DNA from: Urechis unicinctus
Taxonomy: Eukaryota; Annelida; Polychaeta; Xenopneusta; Urechidae
DNA: 64,000 bases
NCBI GenBank assembly: GCA_034190875.2
Contig: CM067348.1
Coordinates: forward strand, 29,415,986 to 29,479,985
Reading direction: 5' to 3'
The notes under the pieces are model-generated. The model worked only from the letters and a program-made list of their open reading frames with translations. It did not search any database and had not been told where the DNA came from. The position numbers and the translations under genes were made by a program. This document shows positions 12,304-21,700 of this stretch, piece after piece. Within the stretch, counting starts at the first letter, position 1. Every line of letters begins with the position of its first letter.

Positions 12304-12515
12304 TGACTATTTTGGCCCCATGATCATCGGCCAAAATGTAAGTATGGGCCAAGATGGTTGGTGAATTGTACCAAAATGGTCGGACTTGTATAAATATATA
12401 CATATATAAATATATATATATATATTTATACGAATGCGACCTTTTTGATACAATCGACCGACTATTTTGGCACACAGTCACATCTTGGCACACGATCTGA
12501 GTGCCAAAATAGTCA
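12304..12515. mobile_element. MITE-like foldback element with TA core
   Basis: Perfect 13-base terminal inverted repeats tgactattttggc (12,304-12,316) and gccaaaatagtca (12,503-12,515) bound a 212-base unit. Inside, taccaaaatggtcgg...tataaata on the left faces tatttatacgaatgcgacc on the right in inverted orientation, with a (TA)n apex at about 12,394-12,430, so most of the element can fold on itself. It has no coding capacity. No target-site duplication was found. Related arms beside TA arrays occur at 26.9, 31.1, 62.8 and 63.9 kb, which supports a dispersed family. The superfamily is not known to me. Confidence 0.65.
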
Positions 12516-13765
12516 AGAGCTTTTTGAGTGCTTTGTTCTGCAAATTTTTATTTAAAATTTGTGTTACCTGGTAATTTGTCTCCATTCACATTAATCCATA
12601 GCAAGACTTAAACCCCCGCATCGCGCAGGTGGTAGTTCGGGACGTTTGAAAAATTTTATATATTGGACTGACGACCATTTTGGTACTCTGCATTTAACAG
12701 CTTGTTTCTCGTTATTATCCGATATATCATAATCCCAAATTCTGATATATTGCTTAGAATTACTTCCTTCACAAATGTATTCTATCCACGTGACATTCGA
12801 TAGAGGGAATAAAAAAAATATATATATTTGATCTCGACGTTTTCCAATGATATATATTCGCCTAGAAAACCGAAATGCTTCGGCTAGTCGGATAATTCGT
12901 TAGGCCCCTCGTGCTTTGATGAAGTTGCGTTGCGGGCCGAGAATATCTTACGATTTGGTAAGCATTAACCACAACTCTTGATTATATTATGGCGTTATTT
13001 AAGACATTTAGACCCAAGCAACCAGATGATAGCGAGAAATTATATATAATGTCGCTAAAGTGTATTCGTTAACTGGGTTTTCTAATATCGACCGCTGTTA
13101 CATCGTGTGATTGATCTAAATCATCACAACGCTGGTTCGACAGAATGGATATATTGTGTAATATTCTCAATCTGACATATAAATGGAATCTGGTCAATGT
13201 TTGAGGTACTTTACTTCAGTTATGTGCAGTCAAGTTATGTTGGTTAGTCGCGTTTGTCATAACGAACGTATGTATGGCAGTATGTAAACAAAATTTTGAT
13301 CCGCTTTGCTGGTAGCAATCTTTATTTTCAAACGTCATCGTAAATTATACGTAAAACCGAGATGTTCGGATAGTCAGATTTTTACATAATTTACATCATT
13401 GTGTGGCTCATTCTAATTGCAAACTAGATTATTTATTGTATTCTGAGTATCATGACAGAGTTCTTCCGTATTTGTTAAAAAATACGGGATGGAGAGAAGA
13501 GGTGAGTTTCCGAAACAATGCAGGTCAAATAGTTCATTGGGATGTTCCAATAAGCAGGGTTGATAGATTCAACGGTATGACATAAATTATTTTAAAAGTA
13601 ATTTAAGCATGGCAACAGTTTCACTCACACACGCCAAATAGCTGTTAATCGTGCAAATGACTACAACAGTCCAATTGAATTTGTAAATCGGATTAATTCT
13701 ATATCGACTAACTTCATAAAAAACCTGACCTACTTAGACTCGCCAACCTTTGACAAAGTCGCAAT
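12516..13765. other. non-coding, one doubtful exon
   Basis: No recognised gene. A 60-codon frame at 13,403-13,585 contains a good donor (gag, then gtgagt at about 13,501) and reads SEYHDRVLPYLLKNTGWREE before it. I see no matching upstream acceptor or family, so I do not call it a gene. Confidence 0.45.
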
Positions 13766-14760
13766 ATGAAATCTCCCAAGGACGCGGATTGTTGCCATGA
13801 CGCCGAAGCTATATGGCGTCTCGCCTCATTCCCAGTCGGGCGATCTCGGGGCGTGAAGCGGCTTCAAGTTGAACTTGGGGTCTTCTGGTCTGGCGGTCTC
13901 GCCTCCCTCCCAGTCGAGGGATCTCTGGGGCTTGCGGCGGCGCGTTGCTTCATGGGGTCAGAGATTTCCGGGGCTACTACCGCCGTGACGTGCCTGCGGA
14001 TGGAGGCAACGGGCGTTATGCCCCTGCCCCGCATTCCTCCCGGTTTTGATGGTTCTTGGGACCCCTTACCGACATCCTGTTGCCAGCTCTAGGGGAATGT
14101 GGGGTAATATCGTCCCCCCCCCCACGTAGGCAGCTCCCCACCCCGCCGATGAACCGACCCTGGGATGCCTGTTCCATAAAGATTATGCGGTCCCCAAGGA
14201 GACGGTTGCCTTTCACACCTTCGTCAGTGCCATTTGTCGGGAGTGCGAGAGGTAACCCGGATCTCCGATATACTGAGCATCCCGAGATGCGGCGCACCTC
14301 ACCCTCTTGCGGCACCCTCAAACCACCCGCAAAGCAATAGACCTGGTAAAGATTACCAACAACAGTATCAGACATGCTTCGCTAAGCAGTCCCGGAAGCA
14401 GGGAAGGGAAGAGAAAGGGGTACCCCCTAGGGTTTCAGCGGTCACTGGCCCTAGTGGATCCAGCAAAGTAGAGAACCCCACGCGCATGATGAACCAATTG
14501 CAGCGCGAGGTTCTGACCCTGACTAGGGCCTTGCTAAAGTTGAAAGACCCAGGGGCACCCAAGGTTATCATAAGTACCCCCCCCCCTCCCCCTCACCCAC
14601 TACAAGTCATCCAAAAGGGAAGTTGGGTCCTGTTTTCGTTGTGGGAAACTTCAAAAGGGAATGCCCAATGGCCAGGGAGGAGAGAGTCCCAGAACTCTCC
14701 AGGGGTCAACACGTTCAAAGTCGGGAAACGCCCATGGACATTATTTATCTATGTTTCAAC
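13766..14760 (+). mobile_element. Gag-like part of retroelement fossil
   Basis: GC-richer than its surroundings. It includes LPRIPPGFDGSWDP, resembling the start of the capsid-like domain of gypsy-type Gag, then a helical stretch MMNQLQREVLTLTRALLKLK of coiled-coil type, and finally a zinc-knuckle-like cysteine cluster near 14,625-14,670 followed by a basic, proline- and serine-rich tail. Gag packages element RNA into particles. The copy is broken. Homology is from memory of the family, not from a search. Confidence 0.5.
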
Positions 14761-14934
14761 ATTACTATAAGTATAATTAACACTGGTATATTTAATATTC
14801 CTTAGTATCTCTTTAGTAACTTAAACGTATGTACACTAATATGTAAAGGGAAGTAAGAGACAGTTAAGAGTTTTGAGAATATTTCAGAGTGAAATGTTTA
14901 TCAATGAGGATCATTGTTTACAGAAATGTTGGCG

Positions 14935-16397
14935 GAACAGCATCCAGCAATTCCAGAAAACGAATCGGAATGGATGTGGAAGAGATGCAGGCCCACAAGC
15001 GACCTAAAAAGAAGCCATCTCTAGATTACTGCATTGAAGCTTCAGAGAGGACTTGGGACCTCGAAACTACCTTCCCCAGCAGCCTGAAAGTGAAGACGAT
15101 TCTACTATCGTGGCCCACAGGAAGTGGCTTCAGAAAGAGTTTGCAAAGTAGAGAGGGGCTATTGACAAAAACAAGGTAGCTGAGAAGATGCGCCTTACTA
15201 TGTCTTTGCGACGTAGTCAGATTGTGCGAGACAGAATGCCAGTGCCTCAGTGCACTGAGCAACACCCATGGTTGCAGGGAAGAGCAGGGGTGAGATATTA
15301 TACATGGGCCATATTTTAATACAAGCATATGTGAATTTGAACAGTATCATAGTGTTTGAAGTCTATATTTTATTAACTGATTTCCCATTGTAGAATTGCA
15401 CTGAATCATTAATTAATTAATGACTGCTTAGGCTTTGTTGGTCGCAGCTGTATGCAGAATTCACTAGACTGGGGCCTAAGGCAGAGAGTGGCGACATTGG
15501 CAAGCTCTTTTTGTCTGGCCTCCAACGCTTTGGGTGGGGCATTATGAAACTTCTTAGGTGGAAAAAACTGAAGGAGATGATGTCGAGAATGAACCTGTTG
15601 AGGGACCAAGTTGAGAGAGCAGGTAAAGAATCCCAGTTTACCATATTCAACATCTACCAACAAAATAACTCCCGCGTATTGTGCTTCAGGTTCCTGGTAC
15701 CTACAATAGTGTTGCTTTCTTACTATTTATTTAGTTATTTTCACATTGGTTTGATCATATATTAAACTTGATGTTGCTTTACAACATGGCTTCCAATATC
15801 TACTCCATTTTGTCTGTGTCATTGCCATCTCCCAGTGGCCCATGCAGCTATAGTTATCACCCGTCTGCCAATACTTTTCAAGGACAAATCCTTTATCTTT
15901 GAAGGCACACTCGAGGTAATTGTCAGTTCATATTTCATCATGTATTATTATCAAGCTAAATAATGACTAGTTAAACAATGTTTGTAACAATGTCTCTTTT
16001 TAATAATAACATTCTTTCATTCAGGCAGGAATTATGGACCTTGTATTATTTCTAATGAGAGCTATGGCTCAACAATAAGTCACCTATGTGTTTTATAATG
16101 TCGCAACACAGCACGGCAGCAGCATAAACAGCCTGCATCCTTTGCTGCTGTATGAGGGAGAATTGATGGATGCTGAAATACATAGAGGGAACGTCTGTTG
16201 GAGAAGCGGTGGACGTAACAGAAGCCATGGCCATGCTGATGGCTGCCATTTATGTCTTTTATGTACCATACCCCAACTCTGCCAAGCAAACTTTTCGCTA
16301 TGTCCAAGTTATGCTTGCCATTGAAGATGAGGTTAAAGACCCTATTGATGCCAAACGCCTTTGTATCATGGCTAGCATTAACAAGGCTATGTATTAA
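14935..16397 (+). pseudogene. decayed multi-exon host-type gene, SAMD3-like family
   Basis: Four coding blocks are separated by introns with GT-AG borders and matching phases: to 15,289 (phase 0), 15,448-15,622 (phase 1), 15,836-15,915 (phase 0) and 16,025-16,397. Blocks read PESEDDSTIVAHRKWLQKEF...MRLTMSLRRSQIV...QHPWL, LYAEFTRLGPKAESGDIGKL, ITRLPILFKDKSFIFEG and YVFYVPYPNSAKQTFRYVQ. This order matches, from memory, the C-terminal module of a large uncharacterised family in fish and invertebrates often labelled SAMD3-like; its function is unknown. In-frame stops occur at 15,149 and 16,076, and the frame shifts near 15,060 and 16,170. The last block ends at a stop 13 bases before AATAAA. The 5' part is not recovered. 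Because introns remain, this is not a retrocopy. Confidence 0.65.
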
Positions 16398-16410
16398 TGT
16401 GATTGAATGA

Positions 16411-16416
16411 AATAAA
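16411..16416 (+). promoter_or_regulatory. polyadenylation signal AATAAA
   Basis: A canonical AATAAA lies 13 bases after the stop of the last block of the SAMD3-like gene copy and is followed by a GT/T-rich stretch (16,419-16,450). It fits the natural 3' end of that gene. Confidence 0.55.
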
Positions 16417-16544
16417 ATGTTCTTGTTTTGCATACAATTTTGTGTGACTTGTTTATACAAACTTATAAGCAGTAGGACTTATTTGGTCAAATTAATTTTT
16501 ATTTGTTGAGGGTGTATAAGGTATTTTAAGCTTGACCTTCAAAC

Positions 16545-16775
16545 ATAGTCAAACTGAACTTCAAATAGTCTGACTGACCTTCAATCATAGTCAAACTGTC
16601 TAAATCTTCTAGTCAGTCTGACTTAGTACAATAGTCATTACTACTTACGCTGTAGTCAATGTGACTAACGAGATAGTCATAGTGACCAATGGATTAGTCG
16701 TTGTTGACTGCTCTTTACTTGACTGGGTAGATTAGTCATTTTGACTAACTGCTTTAGTCAAATTGACTAACAGGT
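16545..16775. repeat. palindromic TAGTCA/TGACTA minisatellite, about 11 units
   Basis: Units of about 21-22 bases repeat tagtca...tgactaac. The last two are the clearest: ttagtcattttgactaa and ttagtcaaattgactaa, the latter a perfect inverted repeat around the central base pair region. Divergence grows to the left. Each half-site resembles TGACTCA-type AP-1 sites, though this may be coincidental. The array separates the host-type gene's 3' end from the protease-like fossil. Confidence 0.75.
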
Positions 16776-16789
16776 CGCCCATCCCCTCA

Positions 16790-18000
16790 CCATAAGTGTC
16801 TCCGGTCTGTGTGGGTTGCGTGGCTGTAGGGGGTTGTTTTGGTGTTGTGAGAGGTAGAGCCTGGGGTAAGGTTCTGGCTGGTAAGGGGCCTAGGATATGG
16901 ATTCGAGTATCTCCCCAGAATGTCAGCACTGCCGTCGTAGGTAGTGCGGCACGAAAGGGTCTAGGGCAAAGAGGTCGAGCAAAAGGTGGATCATCTGGCG
17001 CCACAGAAATGTCCATCCCACCTCGAATACCCCCTCTTACCCAAGTTGAAAAAAGAAAGAAGACTCGGCTCCTCAATCCAGTGGGTCACCACAATCGAGA
17101 CCATTGGCCAACTACAGGAGACTTCATGATGCACAACGGGTTAGGGGACCGGTGACAGAGTTGGCCAGTAGTACGATGACGGATCAGGTGCCCAATGAAA
17201 GCATTTAGGTGTGCCAACTCCTATCCGCGTCTCGGTTTACTCTGCCTGTGCAGATCGGTGGTATGACTGTAGACTCCATAGTCGATACCGCTAAAGAAGC
17301 CATGATTATGTCTGGCCGTGTTTTCCGCCAGCTAAGCCTACAGCCGCGAGAGGTCAGGGATGTCAGGTTACTGACTGTTGGTAGAGACATGGCACGGATT
17401 CGTTGTGGGACCGGTGGAGTTGAATGTGGGAGCTGTAAATCAAGTGTTACTCTGATTTCAGGATGGCAACTCGTAATGAGAGTGGTATTGTGGCCAGGCA
17501 ATGAAGGAGGGTCTTATACCTGGTGGGGCAATTGATGATGTGCCCCAGAACAACGGGGGCAAAGCGGGAAAAGACAAGCAGTGGTTGCGGTTGGCAGCTA
17601 AAACAGCGTGTCCCTGCAGGTCCAGGGCGGGAGTGGATACACCACAATGTATTCCCTATCGGCCTGCCTAGCCTTCCAAGCTCCGTTGCCAGCCGTACCA
17701 AGCAAGGACCACAGGCTTGCTCTAGACCCGTCCTTGCCGCAAGTTTTGGTTAACGAGGGCGCCAGTGACCCCGAGCTGGCGTCTACTGGGCGGCCTGTAG
17801 CTAGTTCAGGGAGGAGCATGGGCCGCAGCCACCCTGACTCAGCCGGGCCAGGCTTAGTGCCCATGTTTGGAGCCTCTGGAAAAAGGTCACACCCTGCTAT
17901 GGGTGGCACTGGAGCAGAGGCGTCAACGTCGTCACTCGAGCTGGAACATACAGAGGAATGCTCAGATTCCGAACCTGTATCCATCATGGGTCAATTATAA
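16790..18000 (+). mobile_element. retropepsin-like part of retroelement fossil
   Basis: At 17,209-17,535 one frame reads SRFTLPVQIGGMTVDSIVD, then a hydrophobic stretch, FRQL and a later GWQL segment. That is the layout of gag-pol aspartic proteases of gypsy-type elements: substrate-binding strand, active-site loop, flap region and the strand after it. The upstream part (16,796-17,155) is basic and proline-rich, like a Gag-Pro linker. The piece is broken and no reverse transcriptase follows. Family-level recognition is from memory. Confidence 0.5.
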
Positions 18001-18910
18001 GGTAGGGGGAGGATTTCAATCTTCCAGGTTTCCCGCTTAGTATAGTAATCCTACCCCTGTACTCTAAGTAGAGGGGTGGAATGTATCGAAGGCTCAGATG
18101 TCTCTGATGCTTTGGCTGGTTCTGATGTAAGGCCCCCTTCCAAAGATAAGACCAAGCAGGCGGGTAGGAGATTCCGAGATGCAAGGAAGGCTAAGGCACG
18201 TTGTCGAAAACAACCGGCCGCGCAGGCAACTGCAGTGCCAGTGCTGACAATCACGTTGCCTGTCAAGCGGCAAACGGGGGTTGCAGGGTCATCCAAGGGA
18301 GGCACATAAGCCCATGACCATCGGCAACGACCCCTACCCCCAATCAATAGCCAACTCACCGATCTCCTGCGCATCGGCTTCCGCGCAGGCTGGGATTAGC
18401 ATTGCGTCAAACATGTCTGCCATGGAGAGTGCCAACTAACGACTCCTGGTGGTACAGGGATGGTGCCAGGGGGCTGTAGGCGAGACGCCCCGAGAAGACA
18501 TGGACGGCCACAAGGGGAAGTCCACACTTAGATGTCCTATTCCTGGGTGTGGGGATTCGTCTGGGTTTCCAACGACGCAAGTCCCGGAGGTTTTCAATGA
18601 AGGCCTGGACTACATGGATATGATTGTCTGTCCTCCATGTAATCGCCAACTAACTGCTGGGGCCGGGCCCAGACTTAAAAACCTTGCTCCGCCTCGCAGA
18701 GGGGTTGGGCGGTTTTGGATGCCAAAGCCTGAGGGAACCCACGGAATTATTGAAGGAGGCAATGCGGGAGTTCTGTCGGGTCCACGATGATCCGGCCCCT
18801 CATAGCTTCTGTCTAAGGCCCCAAAATTCACCCGCGGTCCTCCTCCACTGACAACCTCTGATGGCTCTGTTGTCTTAGCTCGGGCCCCGTGAGAGGGAGC
18901 TTGTCTGGGA
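18001..18910 (+). mobile_element. basic region and zinc finger before TatD part
   Basis: A very basic segment (18,150-18,300, rich in Lys, Arg and Ala) is followed at about 18,500-18,660 by LRCPIPGCGDSSGF and, later, IVCPPCNRQL, a two-pair cysteine arrangement suggesting a small zinc finger. It lies directly upstream of the TatD-like region and probably belonged to the same protein. Part of the fossil, broken. Confidence 0.45.
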
Positions 18911-18979
18911 CTTGGGCCGTCGGCCTGCACCGTGTGGTAGGATCGAGGGGAGCGGAGCGGGACAGAAGTGTGCTAAACC

Positions 18980-19650
18980 GGAACCTCAGCTATCCGTGGC
19001 CTTCGATTCCCACTTCCACATGGACAGGGCCCTGACTTCCCTGGGCATTCCACGGAATTCCGGGCCACGTAAGTTGTTCATGACTGCCATACCCCAGTCT
19101 GCCTTTGCTGTCGTGGTTGGGGGTGCTGTGGCCAACTATTGCGACCCTGCCACTTACCCCAGTGTTGATGAAATCATCGACCTGTGGCAACAAAAAGAGA
19201 GGGTCGCGATTGGTCCGAAGTTGTCGGCCTTGGGGAGGTTGGCATAGACCATTCAGTCCTCCCTGCTAAATGGGGGACACAGCAACATGCCCTACTCTAC
19301 GTGCTATCCCTCCTGGAGCCCCGGCACGTGTTGGTTTTGCACATCTGGGGAATGAAGGGAGATGACGGCACAGAGGCATATTGCTTTGTCCTGTATCAGC
19401 TGCTTGGTCAGGTGCCCAGAGAGCAGCGGATTCACCTCCACTGTTTCTCGGGATCTGGGAAGTTATTCGAGTTTCGGAGAGTTATCCGGTTTTTTGAAGC
19501 ATCAAAATCGACAACTTCTATGGTCTCGAAATATTATAAGAACACATCGTTTCTTGTCAGTGGTCATTTACATGAGACTACCAAACGGCCCTGTCCAAAC
19601 TAGATCGGCGCCGCGTTTGTCCTTCTTGCCCCAGGTCGAAAAATCATAGC
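18980..19650 (+). mobile_element. TatD-type metal-dependent nuclease part of fossil
   Basis: Readable parts match the TatD hydrolase plan in order: FDSHFHMD (first metal-binding His-x-His strand), VAIGPKLSALG and GLGEVGID (the Glu-bearing strand), then a HIWG strand, and IHLHCFSGS (the next His strand) at about 19,430-19,455. TatD proteins are two-metal TIM-barrel DNases of about 260 residues; here about 200 residues are traceable. Frames are broken, so this copy cannot be functional. A TatD domain beside gag/protease remnants is unusual. It could also be a dead host TatD gene that merely lies next to the retroelement. Confidence 0.6.
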
Positions 19651-20559
19651 ATCGGTCCGAATGACAACATAAATTTCATGAATAATTTGAGCGCCTATAA
19701 AACCGTCAATATATGTCCGATGGTAATAAAAATAGGGTCACGTGTATTCAGTGACAGCTTAAGTCGGATCCCCAAATTTCAAACAAAGTCTAGTGCTGTG
19801 GTGCTGATTTGAGTTTAAATGTTCAAATGTGCAATTTGATTGAATGAGCTTATGTGTCCAGACTTCGTAGGTGGGACATAGTGTGAATACAATTTCCTCA
19901 ATATTCATCTATTAATAACAGTGTTCCCAATTCCCCGATTTTATTGACTGAAGTCTATCTTAGAATATTTACGTTTTCTCCAGTTGTAAGCATATTAAAT
20001 GTGGTTCACATTATTATGATAGCAATGTATGAGCTACATTTCAGCATTGTGCCTCGATACGGTCAACTAATCATGAGCAGGTTCTGGTTTTATTATCGAT
20101 TCTGTATCATATATAGAAAGAAACTATAAAAGTGTAACAGTTGTCCAATATACATTCATATCAATGCCAAAACATCAAAGACATATACACCTACAATACC
20201 ATTTCGTCCAAACATAACTCTGACCTAAAATTAACTAATCATCTATTTTGAGACTGATATGGCACAATGCCAAGGATTGGACCGCGATGTTTTTATCTTG
20301 CAATTCATCAATGACTCTTGAGGTAATCTGCTTTGATTTTCATAAAAGTTAATCAATCGTCGACCTTAGTTCTGAGGTCATTGGAATGTCTGTCAATCAG
20401 TTTGGTATCAAGCCTATTTATTGATCCTTGGTCGTGTCGATCAGTCTGAACAAGCCAATTATAGTGAGTGTTCTCACGGTATTACGTGTCAAAATATTTC
20501 TGAAAAACAGAAAATTTGTCTCAATGTCTTCACTTAGCCTTAATGAATACCACGCGCTC
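19651..20559. other. non-coding, no gene seen
   Basis: AT-rich, ordinary CpG, no coding signal or recognisable repeat. Confidence 0.5.
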
Positions 20560-21700
20560 CGTTGACGAGAGAGAGGGAATGTAGTCCGTTATTGCCAGGT
20601 GACGAGTGAGCTTAGTAAAAGGATAGTCACCTGTTTCGGCTTGTTGGATGTTAGGTTAAAGGAGGTGCGCGCCACTTTCCACGCAACCAGCGTTGAGGCA
20701 ACCCCGCCCCCCCACCCCCAATAAAATAACCGATGGCCGGTGACATAGCAGAAGACCAAGGAAGAAGGCTGTCCGAATGCCGTAAAACATCAAAGGTACC
20801 AGTTGGACACGAAAACCGCCACCCCAACCCACGCAACGTCGCGCTCGTCTGTTTGAAAATATGCAGAAGCTTTTATAATGATTTCCCGTATAAATATTGT
20901 CACATAATTCAATAACCCCGGGTCCCGCCAAAGAACTCGCGTAGTCTACATATGCGCTCATGTTCTCAATAACCCCGCCTTGTTTACTTTCTGTATGATC
21001 ATGTCAACGGAATTATCAAGAGTTCCGCTGCTTTACCTAGTTTTAGCTAATAAAATCAACTCACCAAACATTTATAGGAACAGAAGCTGAATTTCAGCAA
21101 CAACAGTATCCTGTGAATTAGTATTTTGGCCTAAAACACACCAAACGGTAATATCTGAGCCCGACTTGGCAACATGGCGGCGAGGCGGCGGAAACTAACC
21201 AGCGGGAGGATACACCAATTGGAACATAGACGAGACAGCTCACAAGACGCGGTTTCACAGGGACCATTTGTGGCACGAAGCTAAAAGCTAAAATGACCTT
21301 GTCTAACATGTAGAAAAGGCCATTAACATTCACTGTCGCACAAATATCACACCGAATTACGAAGAAAGCAACGAAAACCTGGGGAAAAGGCGACAGGAAT
21401 TATTAGCAATAGTTTTTGCCTATGTTCTCACCGCCTTATTTACATCGGAAGTTTCTGGGTCTGTCTGGGATATCGTCCTCCGCGCTTGTATTTCGGAAGA
21501 AAATATCACCGGTCAACTTGGAAAGTTATCGAAAATATAGTTTTCCTCTGACGATAGGAATATGAAACATTATCTCGAACCGAATTAGATAATAACTTTC
21601 GACACTGATCGCCCGAAACTCGCCAGAACATGCATATTTCGTGAAAAAAGTGGTGAGTTATGGGTTGATCGAATGCATCGACCAAAAAATTTAGCTCTAT
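20560..21700 (+). promoter_or_regulatory. CpG-richer, promoter-like region
   Basis: CpG and GC rise compared with both sides (for example around 20,700-20,840, 21,160-21,200 and 21,470-21,490), and a CpG-depleted tract begins near 21.9 kb. In mosaic-methylated genomes this order (unmethylated 5' end, then methylated body) is typical of a gene start. Two ATGs sit in first-exon-like contexts, 20,733 (MAGDIAEDQGRRLSECRKTSK, followed by a possible gtacca donor) and 21,174. This is inference; no gene model could be completed. Confidence 0.35.
21174..21284 (+). CDS. candidate small ORF or uORF at YY1-like start
   Basis: The ATG lies inside aacatggcggcgaggcggcgg, written as its core aacATGGCGGC, a textbook YY1-type motif often found at metazoan translation starts. 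The frame encodes 36 residues (MAARRRKLTSG at the N-terminus, then polar and basic) and ends at 21,284. No family is recognised. It could be a short first-exon reading, an upstream ORF, or chance in a CpG-rich promoter. A strong donor (gtgagt) lies downstream at about 21,653, but it is not in a continuous frame with this ATG. Confidence 0.25.
   Translation: MAARRRKLTSGRIHQLEHRRDSSQDAVSQGPFVARS

Larger units (their letters stand above)
13766..19650 (+). mobile_element. LTR-retroelement-like fossil with TatD part, interrupted
   Basis: Composite entry for element-derived pieces on the plus strand: a Gag-like region, a retropepsin-like region, a small zinc finger and a TatD-nuclease-like region, in that order. 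A host-type gene lies between the first two. No reverse transcriptase, RNase H or integrase part could be recognised and no pair of LTRs was found, so assignment to a family (gypsy-like at best) is tentative. It is clearly broken, with roughly ten or more breaks over its length, so it looks old. It may instead be remnants of two unrelated elements flanking the gene. Confidence 0.5.

Noticed and set aside
12989-13072. small open frame starting MALFKTFRPKQPDD
   Set aside because: Only 27 codons with no homologue that I recognise.
13403-13585. 60-codon frame with a good internal donor site
   Set aside because: No matching acceptor, family or neighbouring exon; noted in the surrounding region only.
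16732-17076. minus-strand proline-rich frame as a separate gene
   Set aside because: Opposite strand to the clearer protease-like reading, and low complexity; likely a shadow of a GC-rich region.
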